Of a DNA stretch of 64,000 nt, positions 52,590 to 64,000 are shown one piece after another (positions within the stretch are counted from its first letter, which is position 1; each line of letters opens with the position of its first letter). A program made the translations under genes and the position numbers. Source of the stretch: Linnemannia hyalina (taxonomy: Eukaryota; Mortierellomycota; Mortierellomycetes; Mortierellales; Mortierellaceae); contig JAHRHY010000001.1 in assembly GCA_019671135.1 (NCBI GenBank), positions 1,240,001 through 1,304,000 on the forward strand, written 5' to 3'. The notes beneath the pieces were generated by a model. The model saw nothing but the letters and a program-made list of their open reading frames with translations, had not been told where the DNA came from and did not search any database.

Positions 52590-54957
52590 TTAATCGGACT
52601 CTTCATCGGCAACTACATCTAAGGTATCTTGTGCAAGGGTCACTTCGAGATCTGCCATATCTGGATCGGCCAGCTTTTGGGCCACGTGCTCAGAGAGCGT
52701 GAACGACCTCGAGTTGCGACGAGAACTACGGTGCTTCATGAATGCACCCACAGCTCCAAGGTATCCTTCGTGACGAAGGAAAAGGGCCTTGATAGCTCCT
52801 TTGGACCAGAAGTTAATGGCGTACGACAACGTGTTCATGGTAATTGGGTGACCTATGGCACGATCCAAGAAAGCACACAAAAGGAGAAATACAGGTGAAT
52901 ACGACGACTCCTTCCCTTCAAGGTGGACTTTTGGAAGCAATATAATAAAAATGAATGCCTTACCTCGGATGAAGCATCCTCCGAAATAAATTTTGCTCAG
53001 TCCGTGCGCCTTGGCATTCAGGTATGCAATCTGTCCAATGTTGTTACTAAATAATTGACAAGGATGAAAGTCCTGTTAGCAACAAACTCATTACCCATGT
53101 CTTCTCCAGTCGGTTAGCCAGCCAGCCATATCCCTGACATATCGCGTTAAGACCAATTTGCAACAGGCAATGTGTTTTCTTCTTACCTGACCATGTAGAG
53201 AAGCGACCTAGAGATGTCTTCCGGCTTGAATTGGCGCTTATCAACGTTCTTCTTAAAGACCTTGCCCATGGAGGAAGCGATTGTGGTCGATTTGAGTCCT
53301 ACTTTGGAGTAGTCGCTACCGTAGATATCTCCGACCAGCATATCAACGTTCCTGTTGTCTCCTTCCTGGCTTGCTTCCAACATTTCTAATGCAAAAGAGA
53401 TTGCGTAGTGATTTAATAAAGTATCCATGTGTGTATAGCTGGATGGGTACTTGCCAATGCTGAGAATTGAATGCCATACCATCAAACGTCTTTGCGCCTG
53501 TCAATAATGAGAGTAGTCCCCAAAGAGTTCCTCCTCCTAACTACTCGAATAACAAGAAAAATGTAACAGAGTGGCTAGTTAATAATCTTGTCTTTTAGCC
53601 ACTCTTGTATTGTGTGTTTGAACAAGTCGAGATCACTTACGGACGTTCCGCTGATTCTCTCGAAGGTTGTGGCACTTGTCACCTTCAGAATGCTAAAATA
53701 GCGATTAAAGACAACGGAGGGGGTGGCTAACGATCAGATCCGTGTTCAAAGAGAACGCCAAGCAACGATTGCAAGGTCCTGTCCGTAACGACGTTTTCAT
53801 CATAGCATCCAGCTGGAGTAAGGGTTATAGTATTCGTAGTACCTGACTCCTGATCCAATGTTAACAAGCTAACGAATCAAAGTAGAAAGGAGGAGGTGGT
53901 GTTAGGCGTCATGGGAACAATTTTTAATTGTTGGGTGGCTCGTTCATACCGGCACGAAAGTGCGTACACCAGTTGTGGACAGGAAGAAGTGATGCTTGTC
54001 GATTGGAGTTCGTTTTTGTGGAAACGTACCATGTATGGGAAAGGGTCCTCAGGGGTCTCCTCGAAACACATTGGGTCAGTTTCGCTGTAGGTGAAGACCT
54101 CAAAGGGGATTTCGGTGATCAAAAAGTTGAGACCTTCCAGAATTAAACGATGCAGAGGAAATCAGGATGACAGCCAGGGTTAGAAACGGCCAGGTCGACC
54201 TCAACAACAACAACAAGAAGTATGAACGGTCCGAACCCCACGAACAGCGAACACAGAGACACGACATCAGGTAACGAACAATGAATGAGCAATTGAACTT
54301 CTTGGTTCAGACAAACGCACCTGTGATCAAGCACTCCATCTCGTCTTCGCGCTGAATGTTGACCTTGAGAGTCTCCCTGAGTCGCTCATAGTACAAGTGT
54401 GCTCCTCCTCCTGTGGCCTTAATGACAAACTCGTGTCCGGGTCTGTTCGCCCTTGATTCCTCCAGCAGCCGGCTGATGAAGGCAATGCATTCGTCGATCT
54501 TTTCCGTCTCAAACTTGCGAAAGTTCAGACGGCCGCCCTTCGTGCCGGGTATACGAGAAAAGTAAACGACCTTGGCAAGCGATCCGCCGACCTGGGAATA
54601 TTAGAAAGAGTAATAGGGCAGATAGAAAAGACAGGCTCAATTGAGTTAGACAATGGTTCACACTGTCACTTTGCACCGACTGGATCGTCAACCGAGTCAG
54701 AACGGTTCTTCCGGCATTGGAAGCAGGTGGGTGAACAAGAGCCGATCCATGCGGAAGTAGCCAGTAGGGTAACTGCAAGGCGATAAGCGGGACTAATTGA
54801 CTGATAATATAACAACAGAGGCTACAGAAGGGGTTTCACTTACGTCGACGGAGATCTGGGAGACATGTTCTGTGTTTGGGAGCTGAATGTCTCTTGCCTC
54901 GCCTTGGACGATGAGTTCTTCATCGCAGATGGATGCGCCGATCAAGTTCATGGTCAT
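52590..54957 (-). CDS. CAB1: Pantothenate kinase (type II, eukaryotic)
   Basis: Nine exons: 54957-54844, 54591-54321, 54133-54030, 53868-53843 (26 nt), 53692-53641, 53540-53480, 53385-53187, 53046-52964, 52852-52590; 390 residues. Family motifs: ISVDVGGSLAKVVYFSRIPG (phosphate 1), VIKATGGGAHLYYERL, FPYMLVNIGSGVSILKVTSA, RISGTSLGGGTLWGLLSLLT, DIYGSDYSKVGLKSTTIASS and IYFGGCFIRGHPITMNTLSYAI. It phosphorylates pantothenate, the controlled first step of coenzyme A synthesis. The C-terminal 50 residues (RRNSRSFTLSEHV, acidic end) are a non-conserved tail. A small exon of 26 nt carries the NIGSGVS loop. It starts 928 bp from the divergent LAMTOR3 gene. Confidence 0.95.
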
Positions 54958-55885
54958 GTTGTCCCTGCTTCGCTGTTTTTTTAGAGATGATTTGTCAGAA
55001 GGTAATGTCCAGCAGAGTGTTCTTTGTCGTTATTGTTAATCGAGGTTACGGGGCAAGCGAGGGAGGTCGAGACGAGCGGCGGCGAAGAGGCTAAGGTTGT
55101 GGGAGAAGAGAGAGAGAAGAGAAGAGAAGAGAAGAGAAGGGAAAGGAAAAAAAGAGAAGAGGGAAGAGGGAAGGAAGGTTTGGGACTGAACTCAACTCAA
55201 CGGAAAAAGAATAAAAAGGTGGGGAAAAGCAGAGAAAGTCAAGAGGGCAGCGAACTAAAATGATAAGGGACGGAATTGGCGAATAGACGGAGTGGCCGCT
55301 CCCGAATCAGATCATGTCATCCTCTGGCATTCAGTGTAGTTTTTATCCTTTCCTGCCCTGCCCCACAGGCAACTTTAGAGAGTAGTGAGGCGATCTCACC
55401 TCAGCCGATGCCGATGCGAAGTCGATTGCTGGTCTACATAGTAGATTACTTTCACACGGCTGGCTCTCCGAGACAGTCATTGATATGTGTGTGTACTGGT
55501 ACATGTACTGTATACATCGAGATATAGGTAGGTAGTGGGATAGATACTCGATGGTACACTTACCATTGACTTTACTTCTGATTCTACTTTGGCTTCGGGC
55601 GGTTGGAGTCAGGAGAAGAAGGGGTGCAGAAGACACCACCCAAGAAATGATTTCATCAATTGTGCCTGTCTTGTCTCTCTCTAGCCTTGCCTGACTGTCC
55701 ATCAATTTGGTAGCACACGAACTCGTCTAATTTTTTCTTCTTCCTTGCCCTTCACTGCTCCCAGTCGTCACCTCGTCCTCCCTCAGCACATACTCCTCGA
55801 TCGCCATTCACAAAAAACAGATCTAGACGCTTGACACTCACTCACTCACACACTCACACCCCACACTCACAATACAACCATAGCA
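54958..55885. promoter_or_regulatory. Divergent intergenic region, CAB1 / LAMTOR3
   Basis: 928 bp between divergent start codons. Purine-rich AGAGAAGAGAAG stretch at 55109-55170 (CT-rich towards CAB1), and CTCACTCACACACTC repeats at 55836-55870 in the LAMTOR3 leader. Open frames are low complexity. Confidence 0.6.
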
Positions 55886-55900
55886 ATGGCCGAGGTACTC

Positions 55901-55942
<42 letters not shown>

Positions 55943-57183
55943 AACACTCAAACCCACCAATCATCTCCACTAACTGAGACGATGGATAACGAAAACAAAA
56001 GCACACAAAAATAACACGGCGTTTGTTTGTCGCGTTCTATATCTAAAAAAAAGGCACTTCATGGCGCCCTTACGTCCCACAACAACCACTCACATCAACA
56101 CATCCATGCTCATTCACGCTCTTCACTTCCACCTTCTCATCTAACGACCCATGCCCGCCTTTTCTTTTTCACCTCGTTAAACAAACATAACCTTCTTTGA
56201 CAGGAACTCGTTGTTCACTTTGAGAAGCTCTTGACAAGGTGAGTTCGAATGTCTAGCAACGAACTCCTTGCTGTAGTGCATCATCCACTTTACAGGATTC
56301 AACATCATAGCCCCGAAGTGCAGTAAAAGAAACAACAATGAGCGATGCAACCAATCGATCGTTTCGGAGGATTGTTCTTGTTACCAAAGTTGAACAAATT
56401 ACTGACACAGTCTGTGCCCGACTCTTTCGCTTTCTTCAATAAGGGTGGATGGATTGGTGTCTGCTGTGGTAACAGACCGCGACGGTGTTGTTCTTCTGAG
56501 AGGTAAAACAACGGCAACAAACTACGTCTTCTACTCCAGTAATTGACGCTGTTAGCGTGAAGCCTTTTTTGTGGTGACAATTGAAAAGTGGTGAACTAAC
56601 TTTCCTGTTTTTATGTTCCGACACCCATCTAGCCAATGCACCCAATTGCTCACCTCCTTTCACAGAGTCGGCCTTGGGATGCACATTTGCACTGGCGAGT
56701 GACCAGGTAAACTCCACGAGGCATTTTTATTTATTCAAGGACACATCTGACGGCCATTTGCATTGGGCTTCAACCCTGGTTCTGAATGCTGATAAGTTCT
56801 GCTCGTTTTGTACATGTTGGATTAATTAGGCTTCGAAGCTCGGACTGAAAAAGAACAAGTCGATTGTCAGTGTCTATGGCTCCTACCAGCTGGTTCAGTT
56901 CAACCACTCGTCCCTTATTACCACATTCGTTGCCAACAGCAATGCCAACACTGGTGGGTTGTGGATATCACTGTCAGCGATTTTTATGCTTTTGCAGGAT
57001 GTTTTGTCCGCGTGATGCATTGGCCATTATACTTTTTATATTGCCGGCTTCCTAACTATGGTGCATGTTGTCTTTGATCCTCTCGCCCATTTAGGATTGC
57101 TGCTAGAACTCGGGAGTGAGCTGGAAAGTGTCACACAGGTCATTGCCACTGCCTTGCATGAGAGGCACAGCGGCGCATTGTAG
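55886..57183 (+). CDS. LAMTOR3: Ragulator subunit LAMTOR3 (MP1) homologue
   Basis: Exons 55886-55894 (9 nt), 56204-56238, 56444-56502, 56633-56706, 56830-56953, 57095-57183; 129 residues (animal LAMTOR3: 124). The roadblock fold is collinear: ELVVHFEKLLTRVDGLVSAV, VTDRDGVVLLRANAPNCS, LGCTFALASDQASKLGLKKN, KSIVSVYGSYQLVQFNHSSL, TTFVANSNANTGLLLELGSE. The KLGLKKNKSI and QFN...FVANSNANTG strings are close to the animal protein. In animals LAMTOR2/3 form the roadblock heterodimer inside Ragulator, which anchors Rag GTPases and TORC1 on lysosomes. All six joins are in phase. The 9-nt first exon (Met-Ala-Glu) is the least secure piece. Confidence 0.9.
55902..55935 (+). repeat. (CA)n microsatellite in LAMTOR3 intron 1
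   Basis: Seventeen near-perfect CA units only 8 nt after the putative exon 1 splice donor, inside a 309-nt intron. Confidence 0.92.
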
Positions 57184-57427
57184 AGTTGAGTTGCCACCAA
57201 AACATGAAACTAAAGGCGTCGATTCGATTGTTTTGTCTATTGGGAATAAAACAACCAGCACTACAAAAAAGTCAAGCTTTCTGCTCAGCCCAGAAGATAT
57301 GTGCCCCTTAATCACTGAGACATGCTTGCCGCGAAAATTATTTCTCTTTCCTCGTATTCCTTTTTCTTTTCCCTTCAAAGACATCCGCACCTTCACAACC
57401 ACCTTTCAATTCTCTGCCATTCATCTG

Positions 57428-59663
57428 ATGTCAAACTTTTCATACACAACCGGCTTCCCCATCTTCTGTGTCGGGTTCACACGCGACGACGACGTTGTTC
57501 TCGCAGGCGGAGGAGGTATATCAAAGTCCGGAGTCAAGAACAAAATTGTAAGGCAGTACCTACATTCCAGCAACCCCAACAAAAAAACGGAAAACTCTCT
57601 CGCCATGGCCACCTCGAACGGAATGACTTTGTTGTCATCTTGCACCACTGAATGAGTTTCAGCGGTGCACCAGTTGGTGGCAAACAGGAAGCTTTTTTCT
57701 CTATGCTCGAATGATATTCACCTCGAGGTACTCTTTAACTTCTGCGGTTTATGAACGATAGGCTATTTACAAGGTCGAGACTGCAGGAAAGACGCTGAAG
57801 CCTGTGGTCGAAAGGGAGCTGAGTCGCGACGAGGATGCCCCCATGTCCATCAGTGTCCACCCAACTGTACGTTCAAAGGAAAACATGTTTTGTTTGCTCC
57901 TCCTTTTTTGCGCTCTCAAACCTCCCCATTATCTTAATGTGATCAAGGCCTCCCAACATGTGCCAACGACATTTTTTGTTGCTCTGAGCACTTCGTTGTT
58001 GTTGTTTATTTTCATCCTTGTATTCTGGGTACATTTGTGCTTCACCGATGTGCTGACCGTAGCCACATGTTTTGGCATTTGATCACAAACATAGGAATCT
58101 GCTTTGGCCTTTGGAATTAACAGCGCCACCAACAAGGTCGAGGCAGGAGAGAACGAGAACTGCAGGATCTTCCAGTACTCCGAGGAGAGGTAGCCACAAA
58201 CTACTCCATGCACTCCTGCATCATTTTTTTAATGGGAGAAAGGCCTGGAATCGATCTAACATTTACTTACACGTTGCATTTTCGAAAGGATCGAACCTGT
58301 CCACAACAAAGGAACTTTGGCGAGCAGGAACTCAGATGACTACCAGGTGCGACACACGGATATTGTCATGGATTTTTATCTGTGAATTTTGATATTGAGC
58401 GACCTTACAAGGAGCGAGATTCTGTCCAGTTTTGTACCGGTTTGATAACTTACGGACGCGTTTAATATCTCGTTTATAGAAAGTGACACGTTTCAACAAG
58501 GACGGAAGTGTGCTGGCTACTGGAGGAACCGATGGTGTGGTAAGGGGTCCTACCGTATTGCGACACGACAAGTAATTGAGAACACGTAATCGTGTAGGAA
58601 TAACTAACGTCCTGTTCATCACATTTATCTATAACTTGTACGTGTAGATCGCATTGTTGAATTACCCCTCGCTCACCCCTGTGATTCCCATTACCCAGTT
58701 CAAAGGACATGAGATTCTGGATATTGACTTTTCAGCAGACGGAGCACACGTAAGTGATTTTACAACGACAAAAGATCAATACCAAAGAATATAGCCGCCC
58801 GCACAATATCTCATCAGGAACGTTCGTGATTTGCCTGTCGCAATAGATCGCCGCAGTGTCTGCAATGAACCTCTGGATTATTTCAGCCGAGACTGGTCGT
58901 GTCCTGGAAGTAATCACCAACCCTGTTTTGAACAAGAAGAAACCCTTTGTCTTCAGGACTTGCCGTTTCGGCCGTGGCACCTTTTCCAACATTCTCTACA
59001 CTGTTGTTAATGGAGACAGGAGCCAAAAGCCATTCGTTTGTATGTGGGACGCCACCAAATGGACACGTATTCGCACTCTGACCGTCGGGCCTAAGCCCAT
59101 CACAACTTGCACCATCAGGTAAGCAACGTCAATAATTTACGGGAAGGACGACATTTTGGTGGTGGAAAGAAGTTGGGTTGAGTGGAGAAAAATTCACCAC
59201 AACCAATCTATTAAATTGCAATTCCTTTTATATTAGCCCGGACGGAAAATTGATCGCGTTCAGTTCCTCGGATATGGGTCTCCGGATCTGCAGTAGCAAG
59301 TCGTTGCAGGTCTTGATGACTGTCTCCAATGTTCATACTCTCCCCGTCACCTCCTTGGCATTCAACAGCGACTCGTCCTTGCTTGTCAGTGGATCCGTTG
59401 ATGGTACCTGTCGCGTTGTCTCTGTACCAAAAACCTTCCCCAAAAGTAAGTCATTACCGATACCAATGACTTGACAACGCGTCGAAAGTTGCACTCTCGG
59501 CAAAATTTAAAATGGAATACGCGCTTGCACTCATGTACTTATGTTCCTCACTATTGTTTTTTTTATTCTTGTAGACAATAACTTTGTGATGTTGATCTTG
59601 GCATTGTTGTTCCTCTTCCTGGCCGGATTTGTTCATGTCTACCAGAACAACCTGATTGCTTAA
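57428..59663 (+). CDS. SEC12: Sec12-like guanine nucleotide exchange factor for Sar1
   Basis: Exons 57428-57547, 57762-57866, 58095-58189, 58289-58346, 58480-58539, 58648-58749, 58847-59118, 59237-59445, 59575-59663; 369 residues. The N-terminal strand FPIFCVGFTRDDDVVLAGGG with GGISKSGVKNKIAIYKVE is the Sec12 signature including its K-loop. WD40-like blades follow (SVLATGGTDGVIALLNYPSL, KGHEILDIDFSADG, SPDGKLIAFSSSDMGLRIC, NSDSSLLVSGSVDGTCRVV). A single transmembrane helix near the end (FVMLILALLFLFLAGFVHVY) leaves only about 6 residues in the ER lumen, unlike yeast Sec12 with its longer luminal part. It activates Sar1 at ER exit sites to start COPII budding. Tandem with LAMTOR3, 244 bp downstream. 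Confidence 0.93.
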
Positions 59664-60173
59664 ACAACAACCCACACGTCTCTTGCACAACAAAAAAAAC
59701 CTCTCACGCTCCTACCCCTCATTGACCCTCCCTCTCTTTCCAACCCGACACCCTTTCTATTGCGTTATGCCCCTCCCTCTCCTCTTCCCTTCCCTTTCCT
59801 GCATTTCCCCACCCCTCAGGAATGTGTATCCTTGCTGGGATTCCAATGACATAGCAGACAGGACTAATCCCCTACCCCAACAACAAGCAACATCACACAT
59901 TTACTCACAAGTCATAACATAAATCTCATAAAATTTGTTGCGACCTGCAAAGTGCAAGGCCTGAAGTTCTTATTAAGACATGGATAGATGATAGCAATTG
60001 GATTAGAGAGGAAGAAAAAACGAACAGAGTAGATGGTATTACAAGGACTAATGTACAGAAAGAAAATGGTGCTTGCGAAACGTTCATCGTAGAGGCGATT
60101 GGCAGTAAAGAGTAAAGCAGGTCACAGGGCCAGTAGGTGTAAGAATGACCAACAGTTGAGACTCGTGACCTTC
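59664..60173. other. Convergent 3' intergenic region
   Basis: 510 nt between the stops of SEC12 (plus) and the Ngl-like nuclease gene (minus). CT/CCT-rich at 59700-59820. No gene seen. Confidence 0.65.
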
Positions 60174-63100
60174 CTATTGGCTGCTGGTCTGCCAGGAGGA
60201 AGAGGAAGGAGCAGGCGTGTACTCGCGCTCACGGAAGAGGGCGACCAGAGGGATATGGTCCGACGGAAAATATTGGCTTGGTAGCGCCGTCGGCAAGGTG
60301 GCGCGTATCGGGGTTGAATCATCCTTCTTGATTGGTGTTTTTGTAAGAGTAGAGGTTTCTGTCGACAGAGTGTCCGAGGGAAAGAGCTTGGAAAAGTCGA
60401 GTCCCTGGTGACTCGTCTTCTTCTTAAGGGCTCTCTTGGCCGCACGTTTTCCTCGAGTCAAAGACAATGGGGAAGACATCGAGTCTAGTGAGGATGACGA
60501 GGACGGGGATGAAACCAAGTCCTGTTCCAGCTCCGAGTCCAAATCTGAAGAGCTCATATTGGCAGTACTCGTGCTACCCATCGACGACCCTTCCAATCCC
60601 GACGACTTTGTATTATTAGCAGCAGCCCAAACGGGATCCACCTCAAAATGATCCATGAATCCGACCAGACCCAACGACGACGGATCGTACAACAAATAAT
60701 CAATCGTACCCTGAAAGTGACGCGTGGCGTTGGTGAACGGTAAGATCGAAGACTTGTAGCTGTCGGCCAAGCCCAGTCGGTGGTAGAAATATTTGCTGTG
60801 AGCCCGTGTGAAGCGCCCAAAGTCGTTCCCGCCAAAATGACAAGTGTCGACCTGACCGGACTTTAGGAACCGGACCACAGAGCTGTCGGGCAATGAATTG
60901 AAGTCGCCTGCCAAGATTGTGGGAATGTGTTGAACGGATTGACTGCTGTTGTTGTTATTGCCTGAAGATGCTTGTGATGTCGCTGTTGTTTTATGGTGTC
61001 CGTTGAATGAAGTCGATCCCGACGATAGCTTGGCCATGGCTTCTGCTTTGAGTTCTTCCAACTTGGAGGTCAAGATAGCAGTCTGCAGCATCTTAGCATC
61101 TGGGAAAGCTGGGTCGGCCAAAAGATGTGTTGTTGCGACTTGAACTTGACGTTTGGTGCGCTTGTTCTCAAAGAGTGCGACGATAGCAAGGTTGTGGAAA
61201 AGATTAAAGCGAATAGCGGTGTCGCGGGCCATTGACGGCCGCTTGACATTGTTGTCGTCAAGCTCCACTTGGTTGAAACGGAGGACGTGTTCGTTGATAA
61301 GCTTGAATCGACTGTTAAAGTTGAAAGGGGAGAAGCACACAGGAGGTGATGATGGTGTTGCGTGTGAATGTGAAAGGAGAAATCGGATCGCCAAGGGAAT
61401 GGATTGTGTGGAAAAAAGAAAGGAGGCATGTGCGTGAGTAAGCATGATTTGTGCTCCTGAGCGTGGGGTGGAAAATCGTCCGTCAGTCGATCGGTGTGGG
61501 AACGATAGGACGAATGAATCCATCAACGTGTTTCCTGTCGCGGCTCTATCTCGTACAACGAAAAAAAAATCCCTTAAAAGATCTTACCTATCGCGGTAGA
61601 AGATGGCACAGCCATCCCTCATCTCGTACACGTTCATCTTGTAAGCATGAATCGACCTGAACCCAAGGCGGGTCATGTGTGGGCAAAAATACTCTTCATA
61701 ATCCCGCAACTCCAGCTCCTAAACATTGCATAAAACAAAAGGACAATCAATACATGTCAAACAATTGACATTTGACAAAGTTACTGTTTTTGGAACGGAT
61801 CGCACCACAAATGGTTCCTTGAACCGAGTCGCCGTTGTTCCATACCTGTAGACAGACAATATCGGCGTCGGTGAATGCGATTTGGTTCAAAATGGCTTCT
61901 CTGCGGTAGGCCCATTCCAAGAAGACGGGCTCACAGTCAGCATCCAGTCGCAAGGGGTGGCAAAGTCTAGGCGAAAGGAGGTTCCAGGACATAACCACAT
62001 ACGATTCTAGGAGGTTGGGGGGGGAGCAGATGAGAGAAAAATAGAAGAAAAGTTATTGTTAGCATAGCATGCAGCTTAGGAGAAGTATTACACGGGTTGA
62101 CCATTCGCCCTTCCTTGCCGGAGCGGTTGTTTGTTCATTTGTCCTTTAGTCCTTACTTGCATCCATTGACATGGGGCCTGTTGATTCGTAGATCCACTCT
62201 CGCTTGGGCAGAGCGATTAAAATATCATCTAAAAGATGGATAGCAACAACAAAACACTCTGGTCAGTTAGTCATGATTTTCCGGTTGGACTGACACTCTC
62301 GTTCGACTCGACTCAAAGGTCATCCCGCAGTCAGCGAGTTACGCCACAAACCAAAACAATTGAACCATGTCAACACTACTAAAAAAAAGATAAACGTGCT
62401 TGTACTTGACCGACTTACCAGCGAGGGAAGAAGAAACATCTTCATAAAGCCATCCGCGGGGTATGACACTGCTCAGCATGAACAAAGAGAGAGAGTTTTT
62501 TGCGTCGTTACAGCGTGTTCTTGGGACAGACTTGGAGTTGGCACTAAGGGCGGCCAAAATGAAAAAAAAATAGGGACTGAAGGGAGCTCAAAATAATACC
62601 AACCTGAGTGGGATCGGGGGTTCCGTAGGACCCAAGTCAGGGTTGTGGGGGTCATCCTCCTCCATGACAGGAGACGTCAAGTCAACGAGAGGCATCGCTT
62701 GGAGCTGAGTCATTCGCTTGGCCTGGTATGCCTGTGTTCTGGCCCGTCGTCGCTGGCCCTTGCCCTGGCGGGTTGATTGTTGCTGCTGTTGTTGTTGTCC
62801 CTGGACCTTCTGAGTCTGTGTCAGTCCCTGAGTATGCTGCAGCTGTCCCTTGTCACTTCGTTTTTTGTTGTCGGAGCAATATCGGGCATGGGGGACAAGG
62901 GGCTGGGAGAGGAGCAAGGCAGTGTTCTTGTCAAAGGGGCTGCTGCCCAAACCATCAAAGTGGAGTTGGTCCTGGTCGGACTTGAGGCTGGCAAGGCGCT
63001 TCTGACCAGGAGGAGGGGACCAGGCAGCAGCCTCTGACAGCGAAGGCCAGGAGGATTCGTAACCAGAGTCGCCGGAACTCTCACCAAGAGACGGGTTGGT

Positions 63101-63202
63101 GGGGGCAAAGTGGGCGGACTGGATGTTGATGGGGGCGGTCGCTGGTGGTGCGACCATCTCTTGTGTGGAGGAGGAGAAGGTGGTTGTGGTGGTGGTTGCC
63201 AT
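60174..63202 (-). CDS. Endonuclease/exonuclease/phosphatase-family nuclease, Ngl/CCR4-like
   Basis: Exons 63202-62604, 62468-62419, 62228-62157, 62006-61846, 61718-61588, 61311-60174; 716 residues. The catalytic fold begins near 243 (SYVVMSWNLLSPRL), with the metal-binding Glu295 in CLQELEL, CAIFYRDR, TTHLLADP, AGDFNSLPDSS (Asp474, Asn476) and the C-terminal SDHIPLVALF (Asp689, His690). These are the signature residues of EEP nucleases of the Ccr4/Ngl/nocturnin group, which act on RNA 3' ends. No leucine-rich repeats precede the domain, so it is closer to Ngl2/nocturnin than Ccr4. The first 200 residues are Thr/Ser/Gln-rich with a basic KGQRRRARTQAYQAKRM patch. A Ser/Asp insert splits the domain between about 585 and 680. 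The exon 1 donor (GTTGGT) is weak. Confidence 0.88.
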
Positions 63203-64000
63203 TCTTTAGTTTTTTGTCCCTGTGAAACCAAGAGTGTTGGGCAATTGTGATGAGAGGAGTCGGAGTGGGAAGCCTGGAAGAAGGATGGAGAGGTGGGGAT
63301 GAAGGAAAGAGGATGGTGGTAGGTGCGAAGGGAAGGAGGAAGGAGGAAGGAGGAGGGGAAGGAGAAGAAGAAAGAAGGAAAGAAGGAGGGAAGAAGGAAG
63401 AAGGGTGGGGAAGTAAGGGATACACAAGGAACGGGAACGGACTGACTACTAACTAATTGACTATCAAGAATTGAATTCAGTCGGGACTGAGCAAAAAAGG
63501 GAACCATCCTTCCTCACTTACACGCACATTGGCACAAAAAGGGGGGTGGGGCAAAGAACGGACCGCTGCTGGCAGCAATGGTCGTCAATGGGCCATAGAA
63601 TTGACGGAACCGCAATATATAAGAATAGAAGATGCACCTGTAAGAGAGAAGGAGAGGAAAGGAGGAAAAGGAGGTACGGTAGGGGAAAAGAGGGGGCCAA
63701 CTCTCTCTGCTTCGCGTCAATTTTCTAATGATACCTAGAAAAGTACCTGTAACATGAGTCCTAATGGATGAAAGTGGTCATAGCCAATAATGCCAATGGG
63801 AGAAGTAGAGAGAGTGAAAGAAAGAATGAGAACGACCATGTCGTTGATACCACACACACGCATTCGTGAATTGATATCTGTCCTTGACCTTGTCGCTCGT
63901 TCGATGTGACTGTCCGCCAAGTCACATGCCCAGTCGACTTCTTGTGCCCCCCTCTGTTCTCCTTTTCTTCCTTTCGACATTCTCTCTTTTCTTCTCGCAC
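63203..64000. other. Upstream region of the Ngl-like gene to window edge
   Basis: Purine-rich on the plus strand at 63290-63420 and 63640-63700, i.e. CT-rich leader for the minus-strand gene. A minus-strand open frame at 63735-63980 ends at a donor-like CAG|GTACTT and could be a 5' exon of something, but shows no motif. Nothing else supported. Confidence 0.5.

Noticed and set aside
63735..63980. 81-codon minus-strand frame ending at a donor-like site
   Set aside because: No motif and no acceptable downstream exon; may be part of the Ngl-like gene's leader.

Overview
The window is nuclear DNA from a filamentous fungus, most probably an early-diverging one of the Mucoromycota (Mortierella-like). 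This placement is an inference from gene content and style. Genes are packed on both strands and broken by many short GT-AG introns. Proteins carry long Gln, Asn and Ser tracts. The gene set mixes fungal-type genes (Zds1, Pkc1, Bcy1) with animal-like ones usually missing from yeasts: an INPP4-type phosphatase, the Ragulator subunit LAMTOR3 and a KICSTOR subunit KICS2 homologue. I assembled 24 protein genes by joining exons so that splice sites, reading phase and family motifs agree; exon coordinates are in each entry. There is one tRNA and one probable retrotransposon remnant. I see no CRISPR array or rRNA.

Layout. 1-7569 (minus): a Gln-rich zinc-finger protein, cut by the window edge, and an INPP4-like phosphoinositide phosphatase. 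7570-9373: low-complexity divergent promoter. 9374-11582 (plus): PKA regulatory subunit. 11583-14196: gene-poor. 14197-21181 (plus): a secreted repeat precursor with dibasic cleavage sites, complex I subunit NDUFA11, and protein kinase C. 21298-23519 (minus): KICS2 homologue. 23647-24210: tRNA-Glu and a retroelement fragment. 24822-27512 (minus): RBM39-like splicing factor, divergent from 27739-29848 (plus) PGS1. 30081-31302 (plus): eIF4E. 31934-33673 (minus): Asn-rich coiled-coil protein. 34109-36068 (plus): AMPK/SNF1 beta subunit. 36282-54957 (all minus): YAE1, UBE2H/Ubc8, capping protein alpha, ribosomal protein S4, Zds1-like, Miro/Gem1 and pantothenate kinase. 55886-59663 (plus): LAMTOR3 and Sec12. 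60174-63202 (minus): Ngl/CCR4-type nuclease.

Much of the content is growth and nutrient signalling: PKA regulatory subunit, PKC, AMPK beta, KICS2, LAMTOR3, a Zds-type PP2A regulator, eIF4E and RPS4. Nothing suggests co-transcription; these are separate eukaryotic genes. Two observations stand out: a fungal KICS2 (KICSTOR) homologue lying about 32 kb from a LAMTOR3 (Ragulator) homologue, and a repeat peptide precursor with six regularly spaced Lys-Arg sites. I could run no homology search; all names rest on motifs read in the translated sequence.
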